DNA from: Sipunculus nudus
Taxonomy: Eukaryota > Annelida > Sipuncula > Golfingiida > Sipunculidae
Direction of reading: 5' to 3'
DNA length: 64,000 bases
Assembly: GCA_026874595.1 (NCBI GenBank)
Contig: CM049318.1
Span: forward strand, 2,167,741 to 2,231,740
Position 1 is the stretch's first letter; each line of letters starts with the position of its first letter. Below the pieces are notes generated by a model. That model saw only the letters and a program-made list of their open reading frames with translations, did not search any database and was not told where the DNA came from. Positions 36,074-49,816 of the stretch are shown one piece after another. The translations under genes were made by a program, and so were the position numbers.

Positions 36074-37914
36074 ACAAGATGACCAGAGGTCACGCGCTTG
36101 CCGGAAATGGAAATGATACAGACAGATAGACAGAGAGTGCATGTAGAAACAGTCATATGAATGAGCAACATTGTGGGGGCAGCAGAAACGGATAATATGT
36201 TTATTTATGCATGCTGACCTTTAACAGCTGCATATCTTTCTAGTGTAAAAGGGACCAAGTTCAAAATTTTTTCATGAAATTCCGTTAATCTCGTTTGACA
36301 AGAAGCAGTGAGACGTTTTCAGGTTTGTCATGTCAAGCTGGTCATATGTGACAAAATGCCGAAAACTAGAACTACTTTGTTGTAAAAGGCGCCAAGTTAT
36401 AAGCATTTCAGCGACATCTCGTTTGTTCACGTTGCACAAGATATGGTGCGAGATTTGGGCAGACTTATAGCTTTATCTAATCAAGCAGTTCATATGTGAC
36501 ACAATGCCGAAAACTATACCTTCGTACCTGTAAAAATCGCCGAGTTAAAAGCATTTTGGTGAAATCTCGTGTTTTCTCGTTTGACGAGATACGGTGCGAG
36601 ATTGTGCCTGACTTGGAGTTCTGTCATGTCAAGCGGGTCATGTGGAACTAAATGCCGAAAAGTAGACCTGTCTAGCTGCAGTTCCGTGAAATGTCGTGTT
36701 TTCTCGTTTGACGGGATACGGTGCGAGATTTTGCCTGACATGCATGTCTGTCGTGTCAAGCTGGTCTAGTGGAACAAAATGCCGAAAACCAGACGTGTCT
36801 ATCTGTAACACTCGCCGAGTTATAACCAATGCCGTGAAATCTCATGTTTTCTCGTTTGACGAGATACGGTGCGACATTCGGCCTGACTTTCAGTTCTGTC
36901 ATGTCCAGCAGGTCATGTGAAATAAAATTCCGAAAACTAGACCTGTCTAGCTGTAAAACTCGCCGAGTTATAAGCATTTTCCGTGAAATCTCGTGTTTTC
37001 TCGTTTGACGAGATAGGGTGCGAGATTTGGCCTGACTTGCACATCTATCGTGTCAAGCTGGTCATGAGGAAGGAAATGCCGGAAACCAGACGTGTCTAGC
37101 TGTAAAACTGGCCGTGTTATAAGCATTTCCGTGAAATTTCGTGTTTTCTCGTTTGACGAGATACGGTGCGAGATTTTGCCAGACTTGCATATCTGTCGTG
37201 TCAAGCTGGTCTAGTGGAACTAAATGCCGAAAACCAGACGTGTCTAGCTGTAAAACTGGCCCAGTTATAAGCATTTCCGTGACATCCCGTGTTTTCTCGT
37301 TTGACGAGATACGGTGCGGGATTTGGCCTGTCTTGCAGCTCTGTCGTGTCAAGCTTGTTTGGTGGAACGAAATGCCGAAAACCAGACCTGTCTAGCTGTA
37401 AAAGTCGCCAAGTTATAAGCATTTCCGCGAAGTCTCGTTTTTTCTCGTTTAACGAGATATGGCGCGAGATTTGGCGTGACTTTCAGTTCTGTCGTGTCAA
37501 GCTGGTCATGTGGAACAAAATGCCGAAAACTTGATCTGCCTAGCTTAAAAACTGACAAAGTTACAAAAAAATGGTCGTGTTATTTCCAATTTCCATGATT
37601 TTTGCCCAAAAAATGTAACCATGGTAACGGCAAATTTGAGTAAGCTACATATCAAAAGAAAGGCCAGGTGATGACGAAAAAAATGAGCTATTGCAGAAGT
37701 GGATAAGCCTATTTATGGCGAAGTTATAGTGCAAAAACCGTTAACCACACCTGTCGTGACCTTGACCCTTGACCTTGGAGCAATGTTGACCAAAAACAAT
37801 AGGGTTCCAGGGTGTTCAGTTGTCAATCAACCCTGTAAGGGTCATGTCGATTGCTGCAAAATTGTGGCCAGGAGAGCGCAGACAAACACACAAAAAAACA
37901 AACAAAAAAACAAA
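36074..37914. mobile_element. Composite element A2 with 148-bp tandem core
   Basis: The same left end as A1 (CAAGATGACCAGAGGTCACG), a core of eight or so 148-bp units (about 36320-37555), and a right flank nearly identical to A1, whose landmarks are shifted by 1,860 bp (35755 to 37615). The right flank runs into CAAACTAGACGACC, the left end of element B1. Confidence 0.65.
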
Positions 37915-40235
37915 CTAGACGACCATAGGTCGAACGCTTGCCGGAAATCGGAAGTGAAACACAGACGGACAGACAGAACATTTTGTCGGTTTTCTATCAA
38001 TGGAATGACTCTCAGGGCCATTGCTGAGAATATGTGGCCAGTAGAATGACATATGAGACAAAAGAACAGGCAAGCAGACAAAGCCGACAACAAAAGACGA
38101 ACAGACAGACTTACTGACTTTGTGAGACAAGATTGACACCAGATGACTTAACCTAGTTATGGAGAAGATTCAAAGGAAGAAAATGAGTTATAATTTATGT
38201 AATTTAGATTAATAGTTTTGGAGGTATGGCGAATTAATGATATACTTGGGAGGTTCGACTGTAGCGCCTTCTAGCGGACATATTCCAAAAACGACAAACG
38301 CGTTTCGTATTATTAGAGTATGACATGAGATGTCCCAGTTTCAAAAGGATTCCGTCAAAGCTGTGGCCTGTAGAATGCTATATGTAAGGCGTAAGAACCA
38401 GCAAGAAGGCGACTTTGAGGATAACGGACAAACAGATGGACACACTGAGAAAGTGACAGAAGATTGAAACCACATGCCTTAATCAGGTTATGGAGAAGAC
38501 TCAAAGGAAGAAAATAAGCTATAGTTTATGTAACTGAGGCTTTGGGTGTAGAGATATGGCCAATACAATGGTATGTGTGTGAGGGTTGTGTGCAGCGCCC
38601 ACTAGTGGCCATATCCGGAAAATGAAAAATTTATTTCGAGATATTAGTGTAAGACATAAGGTGTAATAGTTTCAAAAGGATTCCATCAAAACTGTGGCCT
38701 ATAGAATGCTATATGTGAGACGCAAGAACCAGCATGCAGGCGAATTTGAGAACAACTGACAAACAGACAGACACACTGACAAAGTGACTCGAGATTGAGT
38801 CCAGATGGCTACTCCAAGGTATGCAGAAGACTCAAAGGAAGAAAAAAGCTACAGTTTATATAACTGAGGTTTATAGTTTTGGAGATATTGCCAAAGCATG
38901 ATATGTTGGGAGAGGTTCGAGTTCAGCGCCCCCTAGCGGCCATATCCAGAAAATGAAAAATTGGTTTCGAGATATTAGTGTAAGACTTAAGATGTAATAG
39001 TTTCAGAAGGATTCTTTCAAAACTGTGGCCTGCAGAATGCTATATGTGAGACGCAAGAGCAAGCAGGCGAATTTGAGGACAACGATCAAACAGACAGACA
39101 CACTGACAAAGTGACACAAAATTGTGACCAGATGACTACACCAGGTTATGGAGAAGACTCAGAGGAAGAAAATAAGCTATAGTTTATGTAATTGAGGCTT
39201 ATAATTTTGGAGATATGGCCAAAATATATGATGTTGGGGAGGTTCGCATCCAGCGCCCCCTAGCGGCCCTATCCAAAAAAATGAAAAAAACAAATTTGAA
39301 ATACGAGGGTAAGACTTGAAATATATCAGTTTTAAAAAAATTCCTGCAAAACTGTGGCCTCCAGGGCAAGATTTATGAAATCTCGAAATATCTCGTTTGA
39401 TGAGCTATCTTACGAGATATTGCCAGACTTTTAATAAAATCATGTAGTATTAAACGAATGCAACCTAATGGAAAAAAACTAGACCTCTCTAGCATTAAAA
39501 CTGACAAATTAGTCCATTGATTTTCAAATATGATAATTTTCCCCCGAAAATGTGTTACCATGGAAACGGCAAATTTGAGTCAAGTACCCACCAGAAGAAA
39601 GGCCATTGGATGACGATTAAAATGAGCTATAGTTCAAGTAGATACGACTAACAGTTACAAAGATATGAAGAAAAACCTGTTTTGTATACTTTTGATGACC
39701 TCGACCTTGACCTTTGACCTATTTGGGCCAAAAACAATAGGGCACCTAGAATTTTGGTTGCCCATCATATCTGAAAGTTTCAAGGTGATTGTGGCAAAAT
39801 TGTGGGCAGGAGAGTGCTAAATGTCAGAAAGAACAACAAGGCCGTTGACAAAATTGACAACAACCCTGAAACAGACAGACATACTGACAAGGTGACACAA
39901 GGCCAACAAAGGTTGATCATACCAGGATATAGGCAATGGAAAGACGAACAAAATGGGGTAAGAATGAGGTTGATACGACAATTTTTGACCAAGTTATGAG
40001 GAAAATAAGGTTTCGAGGATTTTCGATGGCCTTGACCTTGACCTTTAACCTATTTTAACCAAAAACAATAGGGCACCTAGAAATTCTCCATCATCTCTGA
40101 AAGTTTCAAGGTGATTGTGGCAAAATTGTGGCCAGGACAGTGCAGACAAACAAACCAACAAACAGACAGACAGACAGACAAACAGACATACGCAACTGAC
40201 CAACATGCTTGCCGAAATCTTTGAATTCGGCAAGC
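37915..40235. mobile_element. Composite element B1 with 331-bp tandem core
   Basis: The left end is CTAGACGACCATAGGTCGAA; hairpin CGACC-ATA-GGTCG is at 37920-37932. Core landmarks GTGGCC at 38363, 38694, 39025 and 39354 give periods of 331, 331 and 329 bp, each unit with a GCGCC(C/T)(C/T/A)CTAG(C/T)GG box. Then come GTTACCATGGAAAC (39554), TGACCTTTGACCT (39708), a second diverged CCTTGACCTTTAACC block, (CAGA)n and the palindrome closing at 40235. It is the same type as 29374-31400. Confidence 0.65.
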
Positions 40236-42358
40236 AACAAACTAGCTGCAAAAGTCGCCGTGTTATCAGCATTTACGTGAAATCATGTTTTTTTCTCGCT
40301 TGACGAGATATAGTACGAGATTTGGCAAGACGAGCAGTTTTATTATGTCAAGACGGCCAAACGTTACGAAATGGCAAAAACTAGATCCGTCTAGCTGTAA
40401 AAGTCGCCGAGTTATAAGCATTTCCGTGTACTCTCGTGTTTTCTCGTTTGACGAGATATGGTGCAGGATTTGGCCAGTCTTGTAGATTTGTCATATCAAA
40501 CTCTCTAAATGTTATGAAATGGCGAAAACTACATCTGTCTAGCTGTAAAAGTTGCCGAGTTATTAGCATTTCTGTGAAATCTCCTTTTTTATCGTTTGAC
40601 GAGATATGGTGCGAGATTTGGCCAGTCTTGCAGGTTTGTCATGTCAAGCCGTCCAAATGTTAATGAATGCCAAAAACTAGACCTGTCTAGCCGTGAAAGT
40701 CGCCGACTTATATGCATTTCTGTGAAATCTCGTTTTTCCACATTTGACCAGATGTAGTGCGAGATTTCGCCAAGTATCGCAGTTTTACTATGTCAAGTTG
40801 GCCAAATGTTACCAAATGCCAAAAACTAGACCTGAGTAGCTGTAAAAGTCGCCTAGTTATAAGCATTTCCATGATATCTCGTTTTTTTCTCGCTTGACGA
40901 GATATGGTGCGAGATTTGGCCTGATTTCTTTTCTGGCGTGTCAAGCTGGTCATATTATATAAAATGCCGAAAACTAGACCTGTGTAGCTGTAAAAGTCGC
41001 CGAGTTATAAGCATTTCCGTGAAATCTCGTTTTTTCTCGTTTGACGATAAACCGAGCAAAATTTGACGAGACTTGCAATTGAATGACCTAGAACCAAGGG
41101 GAAGCAGCCTTATGCAAAAAACTAGACCCTTGAAACATAAATATTAACCGAGATAGAAGCCAAAAACTGCATATTTTCAGATCGTCAAGTTTAACCCACA
41201 AATTTGGTAACCATGGTAACGGCAGCACAAAGCTACATGTGCGGAGGAATAAGCCAATCTTCCTAGTTTAAGATACAACGATAAAAATTGTGCCATGTTT
41301 AAAATTATTTTAGATATTGCAGAAAAATGATATGTTACAGTGTTTCAGGTACCACGCCCCCTGGTGGCTATTTCCAAAAAATGAAAAACTGATTTCGAGA
41401 TATTTATAAATAACACAAAATATATCAATTTCAAAGCCATTGTTAAAAAAATTGCAACCTGTAGGTCATATTTAATGAAATCTCGAAGACTCTCGTTTGA
41501 CGAGAAACGGTGCGAGATTTTGCAAGATTTTTGATTGGATCACCGAGAGCTCACCAAGGGCTACAAGATGCAAAAAAATTGACCTCTCCAGCATAAAAAC
41601 TGACAGAGTTAGAAGCTGAAAACTGCATATTTTCAAAATTCAAAAGTTTTACCCCAAAAATAGAGAAATCTGGCAATAGCGCACTTTGGCACCTATGCGC
41701 AAAAATAAGCCCATGGACCCCAGTTGAAGGTGCTGTGATGGAAATGGCCCAATGTTTAATAGTTCTGGAGGTATAGCACCAAAACAAATTTTCATGTTTT
41801 TTCATCTGCAACACCCCCTGGCGGCCATTTCCAAAATCTGAAAAAACAATTTCGAGATATTCTTGTGTTACATAAAATATCTCAGAATCAGTACGATTGC
41901 TGCAAATTTGAAAAATATCAGGAAATTCCATGATTTCTCCCCAAAATTGCGTAACCATGGTAACAGCAAATTTAAGTAAGCTACATGTCAAAAGAAAGGC
42001 CAGGTGATGACGAAAAAAATGAGCTATTGCAGAAGTTGATAAGCCTATTTATTGCGAAGTTATAGTGCAAAAACCGTTAACCATACCTGTCGTGACCTTG
42101 ACCTTGACCTTTGACCTATTTTAACCAAAAACAATAGGGCACCTAGAAATTATGTTTTTTATCATCCCTGTAAGTTTCAAGGTGATTGTGGCAAAATTGT
42201 GGCCAGGAGAGTGCAGACAAACAAACAGACAGACAGACAAACAGACATACGCAACTGACCAATATGCTTGCGGAAATCGAAGATTTCCGGCAAGCAAAAA
42301 ACAGACAAATGGACATACGCAACTGACCAACATGCTTGCCGGAAATCTTCCGGCAAGC
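40236..42358. mobile_element. Composite element B2 with mixed core and double tail
   Basis: It begins within a 148-bp unit (CAAACTAGCTGCAAAAGTCG) with about six units to 41095, then body sequence with GTAACCATGGTAAC at 41207 and 41951, GCCCCCTGGTGG at 41356, TGACCTTTGACCT at 42105, and (CAGA)n. It ends in two successive tails, the second a perfect hairpin GCTTGCCGGAA-ATC-TTCCGGCAAGC at 42334-42358. Confidence 0.6.
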
Positions 42359-43717
42359 AATGATACAGACAGATAGACAGAGAGTGCATGTAGAAACAGT
42401 CATATGAATGAGCAACATTGTGGGGGCAGCAGAAACGGATAATATATTTATTTATGCATGCTGACCTTTAACAGCTGCATATCTTTCTAGTGTAAAAGGG
42501 ACCAAGTTCAATATTTTTTCATTGAAATCCCGTTAATCTCGTTTGAAAAGAAGCAGTGAGACGTTTTCAGGTTTGTCATGTCAAGCTGTTCATATGTGAC
42601 AAAATGCCGAAAACTAGAACTACTTTGTTGTAAAAGGCGCCAAGTTATAAGCATTTCAGTGACATCTCGTTTGTTCACGTTGCACAAGATATGGTGCGAG
42701 ATTTGGGCAGACTTATGGCTTTATCTAATCAAGCAGTTCATATGTGACACAATGCCGAAAACTAGACCTTCGTACCTGTAAAAATCGCCGAGTTAAAAGG
42801 ATTTTGGTGAAATCTCGTGTTTTCTCGTTTGACGAGATACGGTGCGAGATTGTGCCTGACTTGGAGTTCTGTCATGTCAAGCGGGTCATGTGGAACTAAA
42901 TGCCGAAAACTAGACCTGTCTAGCTGCAGTTCCGCGAAATGTCGTGTTTTCTCGTTTGACGGGATACGGTGCGAGATTTTGCCTGACATGCATGTCTGTC
43001 GTGTCAAGCTGGTCTAGTGGAACAAAATGCCGAAAACCAGACGTGTCTATCTATAAAACTCGCCGAGTTATAACCAATGCCGTGAAATCTCATGTTTTCT
43101 CGTTTGACGAGATACGGTGCGACATTCGGCCTGACTTTCAGTTCTGTCATATCCAGCAGGTCATGTGAAAGAAAATGCCGAAAACTAGACCTGTCTAGCT
43201 GTAAAACTCGCCAAGTTATAAGCATTTCCGCGAAGTCTCGTTTTTTCTCGTTTAACGAGATATGGCGCGAGATTTGGCGTGACTTTCAGTTCTGTCGTGT
43301 CAAGCTGGTCATGTGGAACAAAATGCCGAAAACTTGATCTGCCTAGCTTAAAAACTGACAAAGTTACAAAAAAATGGTCGTGTTATTTCCAATTTCCATG
43401 ATTTTTGCCCAAAAAATGTAACCATGGTAACGGCAAATTTGAGTAAGCTACATATCAAAAGAAAGGCCAGGTGATGACGAAAAAAATGAGCTATTGCAGA
43501 AGTGGATAAGCCTATTTATGGCGAAGTTATAGTGCAAAAACCGTTAACCACACCTGTCGTGACCTTGACCCTTGACCTTGGAGCAATGTTGACCAAAAAC
43601 AATAGGGTTCCAGGGTGTTCAGTTGTCAATCAACCCTGTAAGGGTCATGTCGATTGCTGCAAAATTGTGGCCAGGAGAGCGCAGACAAACACACAAAAAA
43701 ACAAACAAAAAAACAAA
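42359..43717. mobile_element. Composite element A3, lacking its left hairpin
   Basis: It starts at AATGATACAGACAGATAGAC, the sequence that follows the left inverted repeat in A1 and A2, so the hairpin end is missing. It holds about five 148-bp units (42565-43358) and an A-type right flank with GTAACCATGGTAAC at 43418, and ends at CTAGACGACC of B1'. Confidence 0.6.
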
Positions 43718-46700
43718 CTAGACGACCATAGGTCGAACGCTTGCCGGAAATCGGAAGTGAAACACAGACGGACAGACAGAACATTTTGTCGGTTTTCTAT
43801 CAATGGAATGACTCTCAGGGCCATTGCTGAGAATATGTGGCCAGTAGAATGACATATGAGACAAAAGAACAGGCAAGCAGACAAAGCCGACAACAAAAGA
43901 CGAACAGACAGACTTACTGACTTTGTGAGACAAGATTGACACCAGATGACTTAACCTAGTTATGGAGAAGATTCAAAGGAAGAAAATGAGTTATAATTTA
44001 TGTAATTTAGATTAATAGTTTTGGAGGTATGGCGAATTAATGATATACTTGGGAGGTTCGACTGTAGCGCCTTCTAGCGGACATATTCCAAAAACGACAA
44101 ACGCGTTTCGTATTATTAGAGTATGACATGAGATGTCCCAGTTTCAAAAGGATTCCGTCAAAGCTGTGGCCTGTAGAATGCTATATGTAAGGCGTAAGAA
44201 CCAGCAAGAAGGCGACTTTGAGGATAACGGACAAACAGATGGACACACTGAGAAAGTGACAGAAGATTGAAACCACATGCCTTAATCAGGTTATGGAGAA
44301 GACTCAAAGGAAGAAAATAAGCTATAGTTTATGTAACTGAGGCTTTGGGTGTAGAGATATGGCCAATACAATGGTATGTGTGTGAGGGTTGTGTGCAGCG
44401 CCCACTAGTGGCCATATCCGGAAAATGAAAAATTTATTTCGAGATATTAGTGTAAGACATAAGGTGTAATAGTTTCAAAAGGATTCCATCAAAACTGTGG
44501 CCTATAGAATGCTATATGTGAGACGCAAGAACCAGCATGCAGGCGAATTTGAGAACAACTGACAAACAGACAGACACACTGACAAAGTGACTCGAGATTG
44601 AGTCCAGATGGCTACTCCAAGGTATGCAGAAGACTCAAAGGAAGAAAAAAGCTACAGTTTATATAACTGAGGTTTATAGTTTTGGAGATATTGCCAAAGC
44701 ATGATATGTTGGGAGAGGTTCGAGTTCAGCGCCCCCTAGCGGCCATATCCAGAAAATGAAAAATTGGTTTCGAGATATTAGTGTAAGACTTAAGATGTAA
44801 TAGTTTCAGAAGGATTCTTTCAAAACTGTGGCCTGCAGAATGCTATATGTGAGACGCAAGAGCAAGCAGGCGAATTTGAGGACAACGATCAAACAGACAG
44901 ACACACTGACAAAGTGACACAAAATTGTGACCAGATGACTACACCAGGTTATGGAGAAGACTCAGAGGAAGAAAATAAGCTATAGTTTATGTAATTGAGG
45001 CTTATAATTTTGGAGATATGGCCAAAATATATGATGTTGGGGAGGTTCGCATCCAGCGCCCCCTAGCGGCCCTATCCAAAAAAATGAAAAAAACAAATTT
45101 GAAATACGAGGGTAAGACTTGAAATATATCAGTTTTAAAAAAATTCCTGCAAAACTGTGGCCTCCAGGGCAAGATTTATGAAATCTCGAAATATCTCGTT
45201 TGATGAGCTATCTTACGAGATATTGCCAGACTTTTAATAAAATCATGTAGTATTAAACGAATGCAACCTAATGGAAAAAAACTAGACCTCTCTAGCATTA
45301 AAACTGACAAATTAGTCCATTGATTTTCAAATATGATAATTTTCCCCCGAAAATGTGTTACCATGGAAACGGCAAATTTGAGTCAAGTACCCACCAGAAG
45401 AAAGGCCATTGGATGACGATTAAAATGAGCTATAGTTCAAGTAGATACGACTAACAGTTACAAAGATATGAAGAAAAACCTGTTTTGTATACTTTTGATG
45501 ACCTCGACCTTGACCTTTGACCTATTTGGGCCAAAAACAATAGGGCACCTAGAATTTTGGTTGCCCATCATATCTGAAAGTTTCAAGGTGATTGTGGCAA
45601 AATTGTGGGCAGGAGAGTGCTAAATGTCAGAAAGAACAACAAGGCCGTTGACAAAATTGACAACAACCCTGAAACAGACAGACATACTGACAAGGTGACA
45701 CAAGGCCAACAAAGGTTGATCATACCAGGATATAGGCAATGGAAAGACGAACAAAATGGGGTAAGAATGAGGTTGATACGACAATTTTTGACCAAGTTAT
45801 GAGGAAAATAAGGTTTCGAGGATTTTCGATGGCCTTGACCTTGACCTTTAACCTATTTTAACCAAAAACAATAGGGCACCTAGAAATTCTCCATCATCTC
45901 TGAAAGTTTCAAGGTGATTGTGGCAAAATTGTGGCCAGGACAGTGCAGACAAACAAACCAACAAACAGACAGACAGACAGACAAACAGACATACGCAACT
46001 GACCAACATGCTTGCCGAAATCTTTGAATTCGGCAAGCAACAAACTAGCTGCAAAAGTCGCCGTGTTATCAGCATTTACGTGAAATCATGTTTTTTTCTC
46101 GCTTGACGAGATATAGTACGAGATTTGGCAAGACGAGCAGTTTTATTATGTCAAGACGGCCAAACGTTACGAAATGGCAAAAACTAGATCCGTCTAGCTG
46201 TAAAAGTCGCCGAGTTATAAGCATTTCCGTGTACTCTCGTGTTTTCTCGTTTGACGAGATATGGTGCAGGATTTGGCCAGTCTTGTAGATTTGTCATATC
46301 AAACTCTCTAAATGTTATGAAATGGCGAAAACTACATCTGTCTAGCTGTAAAAGTTGCCGAGTTATTAGCATTTCTGTGAAATCTCCTTTTTTATCGTTT
46401 GACGAGATATGGTGCGAGATTTGGCCAGTCTTGCAGGTTTGTCATGTCAAGCCGTCCAAATGTTAATGAATGCCAAAAACTAGACCTGTCTAGCCGTGAA
46501 AGTCGCCGACTTATATGCATTTCTGTGAAATCTCGTTTTTCCACATTTGACCAGATGTAGTGCGAGATTTCGCCAAGTATCGCAGTTTTACTATGTCAAG
46601 TTGGCCAAATGTTACCAAATGCCAAAAACTAGACCTGAGTAGCTGTAAAAGTCGCCTAGTTATAAGCATTTCCATGATATCTCGTTTTTTTCTCGCTTGA

Positions 46701-49008
46701 CGAGATATGGTGCGAGATTTGGCCTGATTTCTTTTCTGGCGTGTCAAGCTGGTCATATTATATAAAATGCCGAAAACTAGACCTGTGTAGCTGTAAAAGT
46801 CGCCGAGTTATAAGCATTTCCGTGAAATCTCGTTTTTTCTCGTTTGACGATAAACCGAGCAAAATTTGACGAGACTTGCAATTGAATGACCTAGAACCAA
46901 GGGGAAGCAGCCTTATGCAAAAAACTAGACCCTTGAAACATAAATATTAACCGAGATAGAAGCCAAAAACTGCATATTTTCAGATCGTCAAGTTTAACCC
47001 ACAAATTTGGTAACCATGGTAACGGCAGCACAAAGCTACATGTGCGGAGGAATAAGCCAATCTTCCTAGTTTAAGATACAACGATAAAAATTGTGCCATG
47101 TTTAAAATTATTTTAGATATTGCAGAAAAATGATATGTTACAGTGTTTCAGGTACCACGCCCCCTGGTGGCTATTTCCAAAAAATGAAAAACTGATTTCG
47201 AGATATTTATAAATAACACAAAATATATCAATTTCAAAGCCATTGTTAAAAAAATTGCAACCTGTAGGTCATATTTAATGAAATCTCGAAGACTCTCGTT
47301 TGACGAGAAACGGTGCGAGATTTTGCAAGATTTTTGATTGGATCACCGAGAGCTCACCAAGGGCTACAAGATGCAAAAAAATTGACCTCTCCAGCATAAA
47401 AACTGACAGAGTTAGAAGCTGAAAACTGCATATTTTCAAAATTCAAAAGTTTTACCCCAAAAATAGAGAAATCTGGCAATAGCGCACTTTGGCACCTATG
47501 CGCAAAAATAAGCCCATGGACCCCAGTTGAAGGTGCTGTGATGGAAATGGCCCAATGTTTAATAGTTCTGGAGGTATAGCACCAAAACAAATTTTCATGT
47601 TTTTTCATCTGCAACACCCCCTGGCGGCCATTTCCAAAATCTGAAAAAACAATTTCGAGATATTCTTGTGTTACATAAAATATCTCAGAATCAGTACGAT
47701 TGCTGCAAATTTGAAAAATATCAGGAAATTCCATGATTTCTCCCCAAAATTGCGTAACCATGGTAACAGCAAATTTAAGTAAGCTACATGTCAAAAGAAA
47801 GGCCAGGTGATGACGAAAAAAATGAGCTATTGCAGAAGTTGATAAGCCTATTTATTGCGAAGTTATAGTGCAAAAACCGTTAACCATACCTGTCGTGACC
47901 TTGACCTTGACCTTTGACCTATTTTAACCAAAAACAATAGGGCACCTAGAAATTATGTTTTTTATCATCCCTGTAAGTTTCAAGGTGATTGTGGCAAAAT
48001 TGTGGCCAGGAGAGTGCAGACAAACAAACAGACAGACAGACAAACAGACATACGCAACTGACCAATATGCTTGCGGAAATCGAAGATTTCCGGCAAGCAA
48101 AAAACAGACAAATGGACATACGCAACTGACCAACATGCTTGCCGGAAATCTTCCGGCAAGCAATGATACAGACAGATAGACAGAGAGTGCATGTAGAAAC
48201 AGTCATATGAATGAGCAACATTGTGGGGGCAGCAGAAACGGATAATATATTTATTTATGCATGCTGACCTTTAACAGCTGCATATCTTTCTAGTGTAAAA
48301 GGGACCAAGTTCAATATTTTTTCATTGAAATCCCGTTAATCTCGTTTGAAAAGAAGCAGTGAGACGTTTTCAGGTTTGTCATGTCAAGCTGTTCATATGT
48401 GACAAAATGCCGAAAACTAGAACTACTTTGTTGTAAAAGGCGCCAAGTTATAAGCATTTCAGTGACATCTCGTTTGTTCACGTTGCACAAGATATGGTGC
48501 GAGATTTGGGCAGACTTATGGCTTTATCTAATCAAGCAGTTCATATGTGACACAATGCCGAAAACTAGACCTTCGTACCTGTAAAAATCGCCGAGTTAAA
48601 AGGATTTTGGTGAAATCTCGTGTTTTCTCGTTTGACGAGATACGGTGCGAGATTGTGCCTGACTTGGAGTTCTGTCATGTCAAGCGGGTCATGTGGAACT
48701 AAATGCCGAAAACTAGACCTGTCTAGCTGCAGTTCCGCGAAATGTCGTGTTTTCTCGTTTGACGGGATACGGTGCGAGATTTTGCCTGACATGCATGTCT
48801 GTCGTGTCAAGCTGGTCTAGTGGAACAAAATGCCGAAAACCAGACGTGTCTATCTATAAAACTCGCCGAGTTATAACCAATGCCGTGAAATCTCATGTTT
48901 TCTCGTTTGACGAGATACGGTGCGACATTCGGCCTGACTTTCAGTTCTGTCATATCCAGCAGGTCATGTGAAAGAAAATGCCGAAAACTAGACCTGTCTA
49001 GCTGTAAA
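43206..49008. repeat. 5,803-bp tandem duplication, copy 2
   Basis: Second copy, containing B1' (from 43718), B2' and A3'. Sequence after 49008 differs from the start of copy 2: GCCGAGTTATAAGTATTTCC here versus GCCAAGTTATAAGCATTTCC. This marks the end of the duplicated interval. Confidence 0.85.
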
Positions 49009-49816
49009 ACTCGCCGAGTTATAAGTATTTCCGTGAAATCTCGGGTTTTCTCGTTTGACGAGATAGGGTGCGAGATTTGGCCTGACTTGCATATCTGTCG
49101 TGTCAAGCTGGTCTAGTGGAACTAAATGCCGAAAACCAGACGTGTCTAGCTGTAAAACTGGCCCAGTTATAAGCATTTCCGTGAAATCCCGTGTTTTCCC
49201 GTTTGACGAGATACGGTGCGAGATTTGGCCTGTCTTGGAGCTCTGTCGTGTCAAGCTTGTTTGGTGGAACGAAATGCCGAAAACCAGACCTGTCTAGCTG
49301 TAAAAGTCGCCGAGTTATTAGCATTTCCGCGAAGTCTCGTTTTTTCTCGTTTGACGAGATATGGCGCGAGATTTGGCGTGACTTTCAGTTCTGTCGTATC
49401 AAGCTGGTCATGTGGAACAAAATGCCGAAAACTAGATCTGCCTAGCTTAAAAACTGACAAGGTTACAAAAAAATGGTCGTGTTATTTCCAATTTCCATGA
49501 TTTTTGCCCAAAAAATGTAACCATGGTAACGGCAAATTTAAGTAAGCTACATATCAAAAGAAAGGCCAGGTGATGACGAAAAAAATGAGCTAATGCAGAA
49601 GTGGATAAGCCTATTTATGGCGAAGTTATAGTGCAAAAACCGTTAACCATACCTGTCGTGACCTTGACCCTTGACCTTGGAGCAATGTTGACCAAAAACA
49701 ATAGGGTTCCAGGGTGTTCGGTTGTCAATCACCCCTGTAAGGGTCATGTCGATTGCTGCAAAATTGTGGCCAGGAGAGCGCAGACAAACAAACAAAAAAA
49801 CAAACAAAAAAACAAA
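49009..49816. repeat. End of A3' beyond the duplication
   Basis: Three further 148-bp units and the A-type right flank (GTAACCATGGTAAC at 49517, CCTTGACCCTTGACC, CAAAATTGTGGCC, CAAACAAAAAAA). It adjoins a new left end at 49817. Confidence 0.7.

Larger units (their letters stand above)
37403..43205. repeat. 5,803-bp tandem duplication, copy 1
   Basis: Every landmark in this interval recurs 5,803 bp downstream, and I found no base difference in the stretches I compared. It contains the end of A2, elements B1 (37915-40235) and B2 (40236-42295), and most of A3 (from 42359). Both breakpoints lie inside 148-bp units at the same point (GTAAAA|(C/G)TCGCC), which suggests unequal crossing-over between 148-bp arrays. 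Confidence 0.85.

Noticed and set aside
41551-41991. 146-codon minus-strand ORF recurring in B2, B2' and two 1.55-kb units
   Set aside because: Differences between the diverged copies are replacement changes (for example Pro/Arg, Val/Ala, Asn/His, Ile/Thr), and a one-base A-run change breaks the frame in copies 1 and 3 of the array. No sign of protein-level constraint.
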